Below are positions 12,701 through 22,900 of a stretch of DNA of 64,000 nucleotides, one piece after another. A program made the translations under genes and the position numbers. How positions within the stretch are numbered: the stretch's first letter is position 1; the number at the start of each line of letters is the position of its first letter. The notes below the pieces were generated by a model. The model was not told the DNA's origin. It saw only the letters and a program-made list of their open reading frames with translations, and made no database searches. This DNA is from Scalesia atractyloides (Eukaryota; Streptophyta; Magnoliopsida; Asterales; Asteraceae). Location: positions 85,508,391 through 85,572,390 of the forward strand of contig CAMTDV010000023.1 of the NCBI GenBank assembly GCA_947069175.1, written 5' to 3'.

Positions 12701-13047
12701 TTCCCCCACGCAGGTCTTCTTATTGCACAACGATATGGTATCGTAGTTCACTTCTGAAGCATCGATGGTTCTTCCACGTTCTTCCCGATAATCAACCCTC
12801 CGACAGATCGAGAACCACGAACGATAACGCTTGCACATGTTAACAACAACCACTTCATACATATTAAGCTGGAAGGCCATTTCCGATGCCTACAATAAAC
12901 GGTTTGTGGTTGACCTACCGAAGCGCGGCTGCAGAACAATGGATGGACATGTACACGCCCCGTATAGAATGGTATACGTCAATAATGAATCCGGCATCAA
13001 ATTCAAACCAGACTATTAACTGGGTCGACGGTGAATCGGAAGAATGA
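9792..13047 (+). pseudogene. MULE transposase fused to an OTU-type cysteine protease domain, pseudogene
   Basis: The first exon (9792 to about 9868) has an early TAG; introns are likely at about 9869-9931, between about 10240 and 10356, and at about 11412-11480. Domains in order: a low-complexity N-terminus; a FAR1-like zinc DNA-binding domain (about 10357-10640, with Cys, Cys, His, His); a MULE transposase core (LIDSTYKTN, VIVTDRDLALI, CRYHVQQNICKHC; about 10950-11300); TNRVESQHPNLKRYV; a SWIM zinc finger (CGCHMWYSCGLPCAC, about 11850-11900); and an OTU domain with nucleophile motif DGHCGFR (about 12485) and histidine motif NNNHFIHIKL (about 12845). Breaks: frameshifts near 10935, 11577, 12503 and 12880, and stops at 11907 and 12755-12757. 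The C-terminal frame ends in TGA at 13045-13047. OTU domains are deubiquitinases; why MULEs carry one is not known to me. Confidence 0.85.
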
Positions 13048-13236
13048 TGTTTTTTGCTAAATCTAATATGATTTTTTGTATATTTAGTACGATTTTTTTG
13101 TAATTAATACAAACATTTTGTATACAACTGGAAATTTTTTGGTTTATTAACAAGATTTTATTTACCAAAAAGTGTGTATTTAGTAACCAAAATCATATTT
13201 ATTACACCAAAAAAAATTAATTGGGCATAAACACCT
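13048..13236. other. 3' flank of the MULE-OTU gene
   Basis: AT-rich sequence with repeated TATTTAGTA- and TTTTTTGTA-type words. It probably holds the 3' UTR. No clear polyadenylation signal was singled out. Confidence 0.4.
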
Positions 13237-13886
13237 CGTCTAGACCTAAACGTCCCGTCTTGTTCTAGGAATAAGTCCATTTTACCACTGCTTCGCTGTC
13301 CGTCTAGCCTAAACTTAGGGGTAAAATAGTCAAATTATCAAGGCATGGACGGGTCGTCTAGGTCTAGACGACCCGTCTAGTTTGAGCGAGATCTTTTATC
13401 CCTGGTAATAGACGAATTTAAATTTTAAATCGTAAATTACAATTTACCCTGAACCGCTGACCGTCTAGGCCTAATTAAGGGGTAAAATAGTAATTAACCA
13501 CCTGAGTGTTTCACAGCTCTGCATGGTTAATTACCATTTTGCCCCTGATTTAGGCCTAGACGGGGGTAGTTCAGAGGTAAAAAGGTAATTCGCCGTCTAG
13601 ACGACTCGTCTAAGAGTCATATATGACCCGCAGCCTAGACGACCCGAGGCAGACAACAAACACTCAAACATCCGCATACATAAGTATTCGACCGTATCCG
13701 GACCGTATTTTTGCCAAATCAAGCATCTCTGGTACGTATTTTCACCTGTACTTCAATATACTTTAATGTATTATGCATTTAGATCGTAGATTGTGTGTGA
13801 ATTTGATGATTATTGGGGTTTAAGGGTTGTCATCTTCGAGTACTTGGGTTCTATGAAGAACAAGACGGGGCATCTAGCCTAGACGA
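13237..13886. repeat. Middle cluster of TAGACGGGNCGTCTAG motifs
   Basis: Full or partial motif copies occur near 13239, 13257, 13349, 13463, 13555, 13592, 13633 and 13862. The pair at 13349-13361 and 13364-13376 forms a perfect 13 bp inverted repeat around GT. The cluster separates the two gene remnants. Confidence 0.75.
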
Positions 13887-13961
13887 CCCTAATTTTTTTG
13901 TTAACTTCTATAATTTTTTGATTTGTTTGTGTAAAATTACTAATATAATCGCAGATTAGTT
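13665..13961 (+). promoter_or_regulatory. Probable 5' UTR with intron of the ORF1-like gene
   Basis: A short leader (about 13665-13730) ends at a donor-like TCTCTG|GTACGTATTTT. An acceptor AATATAATCGCAG ends at 13954, eight bases before the ATG at 13962. The spacing and sites fit a leader intron of about 220 bp. This is inference from splice motifs alone. Confidence 0.5.
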
Positions 13962-15369
13962 ATGGACGAGATTGGAGATCCGATTCACGGGGACCCACAT
14001 CCGCATGGTCCGGACGGGCCCCGCCAGCGCCGGTTGATCCGCTCCACGGCCACCCCTATCTCGAGTTTCCACCCGACACCGAGGCCGCCCGTTTTTGCGG
14101 GAAGCTACGGCAGATGCACGTCGGATCGCACTCGGCTGTCGACTGGGATACGATCGAGGCGATTGGTGAGACGCCGAGACTACGTTTCTTCATTCCTGTT
14201 AATTCCCCGTAGCATCTTCTGTTTGACTTGGCCGGCACGCCGAGTTATAGGGAGCTGCTTGTCGAGTTCTTGTCGACCTTCTCGTTCCACCCTCCACGGG
14301 TCGACCAGCCACCTGCCCAGCCACAGGGTCATCCCGCTCCGCCTGAAGTTTCATTCAGGCTCGCCGGTGTGTGGCGTTCGTTGACGCTTGCGGAGTTTGC
14401 CGTTCATAGCAGCATATACCTGCAGGAGGAGATTGCCACGATGTTTATACGGAGGGGCTAGTGGCGGTGGATAGACCCACTCTATTGGGATTTTGGGGGG
14501 TGGTCACAAGCCTTGACACTTGGGAGCATGTCAGGGCGAAGGGGAGGATTTCTCACGTTGCCGACCCGCTGTACAGGTACGTACATTTACTACATTATTG
14601 TTTGATTATTAATTGTTTGAATTAATTTACGTATTTCGCTAATATAATGTGCAGGTATCTACATCGGATGCTCCCTACGTCTATTACCCTCGCGGACACA
14701 GCCGTTAGTGGTGTACGAGCACCAATTTATTTTTTTACTATTGTCTTTTGTACAGGAGGCCGTGCGCGCTTGCGCACGGTCTCGCCCAGTACTTCGCCTC
14801 CGCCCATCACCGGCAGGAGCGCGGCTTTTTGTACGGTGGGGCTATGTCACCGTCATAGCCAGGTCGTTGGGTCTTGTGCCGGAGGCGGACCCGCACTTGC
14901 AGCCGGCCATACCGTCCACGCGGATGGGTTTTCAGACCTTGCGCGGGATGAGGCTGGTGAAGAGGTTCGACATGCTCGGCGAGCGGTTTAAAAGCCGCGA
15001 AGGTGAGCCATGGATTCTGGAGCCCTGCCAGATCACTTCGATCCAGTCCACAAATCGGCAGATGAGGCAGCGGTAGTCCAGGACAACGGACCGGCACAGC
15101 CACCGCCGCCACCACCTCACGAGGCGCCTCAGTTTCCACAGCACGTCCTTCTAGGTCATGCCCCGGGGGTTGCGGCATACCCGCGCTTACGAGCCGACGT
15201 CGACAGGCTTATGGATCTCATGGGCTGGGTGGTCCGGGAGATGCAGGATAGACGTGAGAGAGACGGGTTACCTCCCATACCGCTCCCACCACCTCGAGCA
15301 CCACATCAGCAGCAGCAGCCGCAGATGCCAGATCTCGATCCCGACTCCGAGGCCGACTCGTATGCATAG
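13962..15369 (+). pseudogene. GC-rich gene resembling Athila ORF1-type protein, pseudogene
   Basis: The ATG at 13962 opens MDEIGDPIHGDPHPHG. After a frameshift near 14030 the reading continues (HPYLEFPPDTEAARFCGKL, then PSYRELLVEFLSTFSFHPP and FRLAGVWRSLTLAEFAVHS), with a TAG near 14206 and a shift near 14450. An intron at about 14578-14654 (CTGTACAG|GTACGT to AATGTGCAG) joins DPLYR to YLHRML. Later frames give GYVTVIARSLGLVPEADPHL, MRLVKRFDMLGERFKSREG and a proline-rich tail ending at the TAG 15367-15369. The layout recalls the plant 'retrotransposon ORF-1' (Athila) family, whose role is unknown; this match is from memory and moderate. The gene is far richer in GC than its surroundings. Confidence 0.55.
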
Positions 15370-15696
15370 ATATTTTGTATTTACTTTTCAGCTGTACAGA
15401 TAAATATTGTTTTGGTTGTACAAATTTATGTTATATATGTTATATTTAACTTTGTTTTCAGTTATTCGATTACTTGATGATTGTTTGTGTTAAATCGACA
15501 TTGAAATGTAATACGGAAACCACATACACTGGTTGCATTATCTTAAAATGTTGAAAACAATACTAAATTTTAGTATTATATTTTTTTAAAATATAATATA
15601 AAAACAATTAAATATATAAACGATTGAAAAACATAACCCACTTTTGTACAACAAACAAAACTTTTTTAAAAAACCTAAAATTACACCTAAAAAAAT
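15370..15696. other. AT-rich 3' flank of the ORF1-like gene
   Basis: AT-rich sequence with A-rich runs; it probably contains the 3' UTR. The 61-residue open frame at 15624-15809 is low-complexity (Thr, Asn, Lys, Phe) and not called. Confidence 0.4.
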
Positions 15697-16740
15697 TCAA
15701 CCTTCAACAACAACCAATTTACCTCACCAAAACCTATTTTTTCAATATCCCCACCAAAACACCCATTTTCCAACAAAAAAAAACACAACAATCTAGACGG
15801 GTCGTCTAGGTCCAGACGCCCCGTCTAACCACTAAAATCTATGGGTCCCGTCATGTACTTACTGACTCCTCAAAATCAGTGTTATACGGGGTGTCTAGAC
15901 TTAGACGACCCGTCTAGAACTCAGAGTATTTAAATAAGCAGAGGGATGCGTGAATAGATTGAGCCATTGATAATAGAGAATATGATTGGATTGAGGATAT
16001 ATACGGGAAGGAGGCTATTAGCCGCACATGGTGGGTACATATTGTACACGTGTGTTAGTTGCTTTATTCGTACTCTAGTTATTGGACACGTGTGAGTTAT
16101 TTAGTAGAGATTCATTGCACGTGATCTTTCGGTCAAGGTTTGGATTTTGGTTTCGTCATCGGATCTTTAATTATAAAGAATATTTGCAAGTTAATCTGAA
16201 CCGGGTTCACACGTGATTAAGTTAAGCAGTCAACTGAACCGGATTCATATGCATGTGTACATATGATAGTAAGTTTGAACAGCTTTTCCTTGTAGGTTAA
16301 GATTCATTTAACTAAAATTGATTTCCTGCGTTGCGGGTTGGTTTTTAATATGATTTGAGCATACTGATTTACTATGTTGTGGGGGTTGGATTTTAATATG
16401 ATTACTTTTCAACTCTTTTGATACTTTCAAAATTGTTTGAAAAAGTCAATCGTAGTCGGATCTCATAGTGGTTAATGTGGTTGAACCCACATCTTACCGC
16501 AACTTTTTTATTTATTAATCATAGTAGGATCTTATAGACTGTTTCAAGTTGAATTTTTCAATTAATTATAAAGTTGTAGTAAATATACATACGACACAAA
16601 TACTAAACCCATATGATTTCATAAAAGCTAATTGTATGTATTATTCATTTTAATTTAACTTTAATTATAAAATAAGGATATTACCACAAAAAATAAAATT
16701 AATTAAATAAATATATAACTCATTAAAATTATAACAATTA
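15697..16740. repeat. ~1.04 kb tandem duplication, copy 1
   Basis: Begins with TCAACCTTCAACAACAACCA and contains the right-hand motif cluster (15792-15920), then about 0.8 kb of non-coding sequence with ACACGTGTGAGTTATTTAG, GAACCGGGTTCACACGTG and AACTCATTAAAATTATAACA. The same order recurs directly in the next kilobase. Confidence 0.9.
15792..15920. repeat. Right cluster of TAGACGGGNCGTCTAG motifs
   Basis: Two inverted motif pairs are visible: CTAGACGGGTCGTCTAGG with a nearby CGCCCCGTCTA, and ACGGGGTGTCTAGAC with GACGACCCGTCTAG. They mark the probable right end of the MULE region and recur in degraded form at 16828-16955. Confidence 0.75.
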
Positions 16741-17771
16741 TTCAACTTCAACAAGAACAATTTATCTCACCAAAACACTATTTTTCAATATCCCACCAAC
16801 ACCATTTCCAACAAAAAAAAACAACATCTAGACGGGTCTTCTAGGTCCAGACGCTCCCGTCTAACATAAAATCTATGGGTTTTCGCCATGTACTTACTGA
16901 CTCCTCAAAATCAGTGTTATACGGGGTGTATTAGACTTAGACGACCGTCTAGAACTCAAGTATCCAAATAAGCAGCAGGGATGTGAATAGATTGAACATT
17001 GATAATAGAGAATATTTATTGGATTGAGGATATATACGGGAAGGAGGCTATTAGCGACATGGTGGGTCCATATTGTACACGTGTTGTTAGTTGCTTCATT
17101 CGTACTCTAGTTATTGGACACGTGTGAGTTATTTAGTAGAGATTCATTGCACGTGATCTTTCGGTCAAGGTTTGGATTTTGGTTTCGTCATCGGATCTTT
17201 AATTATAAAGATATATTTGCAAGTTAATCTGAACCGGGTTCACACGTGATTAAGTTAAGCAGTCAACTGAACCAGATTCATATGCATGTGTACATATGAT
17301 AGTAAGTTTGAACAGCTTTTCCTTGTAGGTTAAGATTCATTTAACTAAAATTGATTTCCTGCATTGCGGGTTGATTTTTAATATGATTTGAGCGTACTGA
17401 TTTACTATGTTGTGGGGGTTGGTTTTTAATATGATTACATTTTCAACTCTTTTGATACTTTCAAAATTGTTTGGAAAAGTCAATTTTAGTCGGATCTCAT
17501 AGTGGTTAATGTGATTGAACCCACATCTTACCGCAATTTTTTATTTATTAATCATAGTAGGATCTTATAGACTGTTTCAAGTTGAATTTTTCAATTAATT
17601 ATAAAGTTGTAGTAAATATACATACGACACAAATACTAAACCCATATGATTTCATAAAAGGTAATTGTATGTATTATTCATTTTAATTTAATATTAATTA
17701 TAAAATAAGGATATTACCACAAAAAATAAAATTAATTAAATAAATACATAACTCATTAAAATTATAACAAT
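16741..17771. repeat. ~1.03 kb tandem duplication, copy 2
   Basis: A direct repeat of 15697-16740 in the same orientation. Differences are mostly short indels and single substitutions, many of them losses from short runs (CGACCCGTC to CGACCGTC; CTCAGAG to CTCAAG). It ends near AACTCATTAAAATTATAACA at about 17768. Confidence 0.9.
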
Positions 17772-18149
17772 ATTAATTTAGATTGTTCATGTATAATATG
17801 TATCAATTTATAATATGACCTCACATTCCACATGATTGGACATAAATGTGTTTATAAGTCATCTACATATTAATATAAGTTTCACTATAGCTAACTTATT
17901 TAGTTATATATATATATATAACATAGAAGTTGATAATTTGTATACGATTGAAATCAAAACTAAACGAGAAAAAAAATCATTTTTGATTTTAAAAAACCCA
18001 ATACTATCAAAACTAAAATCAAGCAAGGATTGTTGGTTCCAGATCGAATAATCTTCGTCACGTGTCTAAACCTATTAAAACAGTAGATTGAAACAATCTT
18101 ATCCCAAATAAAAAAGAACAAAATGAATGAAAACATGAGATGAGTAACT
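17772..18149. other. Unassigned AT-rich stretch
   Basis: Contains a short TA run at about 17903-17920 and no recognisable gene. The open frame at 17836-18051 is lysine- and isoleucine-rich with no family signature. Confidence 0.5.
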
Positions 18150-18770
18150 TGTTAATCACCGATGCACACATTAAACTAAAAATGCATACGTAGTTTAATC
18201 ACCAAGAAATACACTTAAATGTCATTAGTAACACATGTTTGTAATCATCAAGGCGTACACTAAACTAAGAGTACATATATAGTCTAATCAATTACTAATG
18301 GATACACAAAACATCAATAAAATATATAGTGTAATAACCAATGCATACAATATAATATAATATGTAACATATATAGTACCACCAGTGAATATACTAAAGT
18401 AACGTATGCAATTAATTAAATACATACATTATACTATAAGAAGACATATGTAGTGTCATCACTAATGCATATACTAAACTACATGAGTAGCACAGCGAAA
18501 TATTAATGCATACACTAAAATATTATCAATAACACACGAGTAATCACCAATGCATCACATATAATTTAAACATCAATCGATACAGTAAAGTATCTTTGGT
18601 AATACTTATAGTATAATCGTCAATACATACAATAAAGTATAATATCACATGTATAATCACGAATGTATACACGATAACTTTTAAATATATACTGTAATCA
18701 CCAATGTATAGACTAAAACATCCAATATAGCACATGTAGTGTAACATATATATGCATACGCAAATATAAA
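18150..18770. repeat. Degenerate ~43 bp tandem array
   Basis: About 14 imperfect units follow the plan AATCACCAATGCATACACTA, then AACTA-rich sequence, then ACATATGTAGTGT. Unit starts are recognisable near 18155, 18199, 18242, 18330, 18447, 18541, 18616, 18657 and 18691. Units vary in length (about 36-70 bp) and are strongly diverged. A related reverse-oriented patch lies at 3420-3680. Confidence 0.7.
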
Positions 18771-19007
18771 AGCAAGAACACACGAATTCTATGGCGAATG
18801 CATACATTATACTTTACCTTTTCAATCATCAACTAAAACATAGAAGTGCAATTTCTCTATCCTGTAGTGAAAACAGCAAACAATACGATATAGTGTCAAA
18901 GCTCACTTACGATGATGCCATTGTGGCGTTTTCTATATTTTTTTTAGCAATTGACATGATGTTTCACTTATTACGAAATTCCCCCTCTTGATTGTTTTTA
19001 TCATATA
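18771..19007. other. Flank of the solo LTR
   Basis: No recognisable gene. A 66-residue open frame (18791-18991) shows no family signature. The final five bases (19003-19007, ATATA) are the target duplication of the adjacent solo LTR. Confidence 0.5.
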
Positions 19008-20156
19008 TGTCACACCCCGACCTGCAGCGGAATAAGAGTCGGGGCATAATTGGGTTATCACCAAAGCTCATGACATTTACTAATATGTTTCATATTTATT
19101 AAAGTCAAAGTTACATTCCAAATAATCCAAACATGTCCGTACAATACAAAGAAAATAAACCAAACATAACAATCCCAAACTCTAAATCATTTTATTCTTC
19201 TAGTCCAATCCTATGTGTTCCTAGCTGCTGCTGGTTCACCTGTATCATGTGTAAAAATGGGGGTTTTTTGGTCAACATAAGTTGGCGAGTGAACCTTGTT
19301 AGATAAACATTTATTATTGATTTACTTGTTAGTTTATCAATGAAAAATTGTGCATAATCATAAATGAGCAAATGTAAATAATCAGACAGTGGCAAATAGC
19401 AATCACAACTATAACAATCAATAACATATGATAGCATACATAAACATACCAACATCATACGATAAGTAACATAAATGAAACTGTGCGATCAAGGCTCAAT
19501 CAAACGGAGCCAATCGTATTGCATGTACTGAAAATGAAAATGTCTGTGCGATCAAGGCTCAATCAAACGGAGCCGATAGTATGTGGGCACGCCAGGTTCA
19601 CGCTCATAATGAAATGGGGAACATGCTCAACGCTCATAATGTAATGGGGAGCGGCGACCTATGAAATTGCATGTACTGAAAATAATAAATTGCATCCAAC
19701 AATAACCACACAACAATTGAAACATACTGAATACACATGTTCATGATATGATGTATGCACAATGGTTTAAATATAATATATATATATCAAGACACATGAT
19801 ACACCCAAAAACGTGATTAAACGGGGAATTTGTAAAGATTCACTCACATTGGGTGCGTTGGATTGGAGATGGTGAGATGCGCACGGATTGGATGAGCGGG
19901 ACAACGAGAAATACTAACCTAAATAATAACGGAAAAATATATTAAATGAGTTGATTTTATTAAGGATTTTAATGAAATTTTTTAGATATATTTTTGTGAG
20001 TTTAAGGCTATTTTCTATCTTTAAAAATGTTATTTTTAAGTATTTTTAATTGATTTTTAAATTAAATTAAATAAATAAAAATATAAAAAAAATTGTTTAT
20101 TTTGCGTTGACCGTTGACCGTTGACTTGTTGACCGGTTCGGTCAGCGAAATTGTTT

Positions 20157-20568
20157 GCGCCGGGTGAGGCTCGAACCCGAGACCTCCCGTACGCGTGCAC
20201 GCAGCTCTACCAACTGAGCTACGTGTCTAACCCGAAATAATCTTGTTTTTAATTATATTTATATACTAATTCGGTTTAACCAAAATTCTTTTAATTTCAA
20301 AAACATTTTAATTCAACGAACCGGTGCCAGTATCAGGTTTCGAACTCGTGACGTGCGATTCAGTGTTGCACACAGTCCACCGCTGGACTGTGTGTCTAAC
20401 CTGATTAATATCTCGGTTTTTATTATACTTAACAACTAACGGAGTTAACCCGGTTTAGTTTCAAACAAAAAGGCATTTTATTACATAAGGAGTGCGTGTA
20501 TCAGGAATCGAACTTGTGACATGCGACGTTTTGCACACAGTCCACGCTGGACTGTGTGTCTAACCCGT
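20157..20568 (-). repeat. Three tRNA-like cassettes in LTR copy A
   Basis: Cassettes end at GTGTCTAACC near 20232, 20401 and 20565, about 164-169 bp apart. Read on the minus strand, the first has TAGCTCAGTTGG (A-box-like) and GGGTTCGAGCC (B-box-like). The other two have the inverted repeat ACACAGTCCA/TGGACTGTGT in place of the D-arm region, with a degenerate B box. Acceptor-stem halves do not pair, so these are not functional tRNAs. Confidence 0.8.
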
Positions 20569-21412
20569 TCATATTACTGATTTTAAATAAACTTATAACT
20601 TAACTAACTTCGTCTTCTACATTCAGATTACAGTCAACTGATCCACTAATCCGTTTCTTGATTTTACGATTAACAAACATTCTTAAGGCTAAAATGAAAT
20701 GGCAGAGACGGTAATTAGAGGTGAACATACCGATGAACGGTTTATTTCAGAATTCCGGCAATGTGTCGGTCCCTGTTTTTATGCTCTTCAACTGAACAAG
20801 ACAATTAACCGTTTTTATTAGCTAATCGTGAAATTGAAGTGATCAGCAAATGTTAACAGAGGGTTTGAATGCCCTTACCGATTCTCAGATGAATATAGAG
20901 ATTTTCAGAATTTTTCTGGCGAACTGAAATTAGCTGAATACAGTGCCTGAATTCGATTTCAATTGAAAGGTTTAAGTTAGAAATAGCCTAACAATTGTTG
21001 AACTACAATGTTATTGAAAGATTTACCGTTTGAGGATGAATACGGTTTTCCGGCGAATCTTACAGAAAATTCCGGCGAGTTGATTTAAGCGTTCTGACGA
21101 ACTGAAAGTGTGACGAAAGTGAAATGGAATGTTGGTATGATGTTTCTGAGTCGCGAGAGGGGTCTGGAGTTGAAGTAATATGGACTTGATTATTTTTCGG
21201 TTATAAAAACCGATAATGATGAGACTTGATGTTCAATCAATTCCGACTTGATTAAAAATCGTCGGTGCATCGGTTATAAACTGAATGTGCGAGTAATCAA
21301 GCGATTTGACGATTGATTTGCCGATTTCCGTTTCTCAGTTGGCGCAACCGGTTTAACCGAGTTTGTGTATAAATCTTATTTGTTTCCTAGAGATAACAGA
21401 AAAACAACAAGT

Positions 21413-21493
21413 GGCGGAGTGGTGATGTGAGTGTGTGCTAAGTCTTTGGATTCAGTTCTGGCTGACCCGGGTTTGAGTCCCGGCAGCAGCATT
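21413..21493 (+). repeat. Opposite-strand tRNA-like cassette in LTR copy A
   Basis: GTGGCGGAGTGGT (A-box-like) is followed about 50 bp later by CCCGGGTTTGAGTCCCGG, a perfect 5 bp T-arm around a 7-base loop, then a T-run (TTTCTTTTTT) just downstream. It points opposite to the LTR. Confidence 0.75.
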
Positions 21494-21848
21494 TCTTTTT
21501 TATTTATTTTGTTTTCATTTTTTATCAAATATAATTTTTATAGTTTAGTTTGTTTATTAATTATGTATCATTAAAAACCAAAATAACCATAAATACACAA
21601 CGTGACATTTATAACTTGATATTCGATTACAAAACGGAGCGGGTTTGGAAACCCGTTTTTGACAAATGTTACAATATATTAGTGACATATATGAAGTATG
21701 CTTTTGGGTTATTTATGTGTATTGTTTTCTAAAACCGTTCTTTAAAAGCTCAGTCAAATTTATCTAGAAAACACAAATTGCAAGAAGACACGGTCCTATT
21801 ATAAATTAAAAATAATAATAAAAAACCCTTTGCTGCCCTGTGAGTAAA

Positions 21849-22180
21849 AAAACCGGTTTTAAAACTGAAAACCAAAAAATAAACCGAAACTGGTTTTTTT
21901 AACCGGTTTTTTTAAAACCGGTTTTAGAACCGAACCAAACCGATGGTTATAGACCAGTTAGGGACTTGAGCTTTAAAACCGGTTTTAAAATCGAAACCGG
22001 TTATAAAAAACCGGTAAAACCGGTTTTAAATAAACCGGTTAAAAACCGGCCCTAACCGATTAGACCGGTTATTGTATTGACTTAAAAAACCGGTTAGTAA
22101 CCAAAACACTTTATAAGAAAAACTGGTTTTTGTTTTTGATGTAAAAACTGATTTGGTTAAAAACCAAAACTGATTATTAA
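21849..22180. repeat. AACCGGTTTT palindrome-rich patch
   Basis: Roughly twenty occurrences of AACCGG, ACCGGTTTT or AAAACCGG in both orientations, irregularly spaced, give many overlapping short inverted repeats. There are no open frames or element ends. Confidence 0.75.
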
Positions 22181-22675
22181 AGAAAACTAATTTATACACC
22201 TTATCTGTGAGATCTAAAAAAGTGGTAATCCATATTTTTGTAATTTGCTAGAAAAGGAGAAATTTTTAAGGGAAATGTTTTGTAGATAGATACGTGGTAG
22301 AATCACATGATGATGTCTCCAAGTGGAAAGTTATTCCCATTTTACTAATCCCATATGCATGTGCACTCTTAACCATTTTTCTTTCCCTCTAGTTTGTAAC
22401 CATGATTTTTAATATTTGGATGTTTGCCTTGGGAGATTCTGAAATCTAAAATATCATTCTATATTTATATGGATGAAAGAAAGCTAATGACGCTTGTAAG
22501 TCAAGAAATCTTTATATATATCATTTATAAAATTATTTTGCCAATATATAATAGTGTATATTTTAGTTCGAATGTAGTGTACATATTTACTAGGTTGGAT
22601 TGCTTCTCTATAATTATTCTGAATTATATAATCACTAGTTTATTTAAATAGTTTTCGTGAAATTTTAATCCGATA

Positions 22676-22900
22676 ATCTAAATAGTTTCGAGACGAGGGT
22701 ATGAGAATAGGTAAGAATAGCCTACCCTCTTTGCCCCCACAAGAATGTCTTATTTGGTCAAATTATTCCTTGTATCTACACAAAAACTAGTTTAGCTTAT
22801 TGTGTCTTCATACTCGAAAATTTGAATAGTTTCGAGATGGGGTATTGAAGAGGGTAAAAATAACCTACCATCTTTACCCCACGAGAATGTCTTATAAACC
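22676..22900. repeat. Diverged tandem duplication, ~140 bp unit
   Basis: Copy 1 (about 22676-22755) and copy 2 (about 22815-22895) share TAGTTTCGAGAYGRGGTAT, a GGGTA/AATAACCTACC-type middle and GAGAATGTCTTAT. Confidence 0.65.

Larger units (their letters stand above)
9428..15930 (+). mobile_element. Mutator-like (MULE) composite element, proposed extent
   Basis: Two gene remnants on the same strand (MULE-OTU and a GC-rich ORF1-like gene) are bracketed by clusters of the motif TAGACGGGNCGTCTAG at the left (9428-9637), between the genes (13237-13886) and at the right (15792-15920). An inverted match, ACCATGCAGAGCT-type, links about 9657-9672 with 13515-13530, which could mark terminal inverted repeats of the first gene's element alone. 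It is therefore unclear whether this is one element with two genes or two related elements side by side. Exact ends and target duplication were not resolved. Confidence 0.5.
19008..21673 (-). mobile_element. Solo LTR of the 2.65 kb-LTR gypsy family (copy A)
   Basis: On the minus strand it begins TGTAACATTTGTC and ends GGGGTGTGACA, matching the LTRs at 24131, 31056, 35949 and 56394. No PBS, PPT or internal sequence adjoins either end. ATATA occurs directly outside both ends (19003-19007 and 21674-21678), a 5 bp target duplication. This is the classic product of recombination between the two LTRs of one insertion. Confidence 0.93.

Noticed and set aside
12464..12757. Functional host OTU deubiquitinase gene
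   Set aside because: The OTU motifs continue the MULE reading frame and are broken by frameshifts and a stop, so this is the end of a transposon pseudogene.
20157..20234. Genuine tRNA gene suggested by TAGCTCAGTTGGTAGAGC and GGGTTCGAGCC
   Set aside because: The flanking seven-base acceptor halves do not pair, no proper anticodon arm is visible, and the same sequence recurs in every LTR. It is a tRNA-like repeat, not a tRNA.
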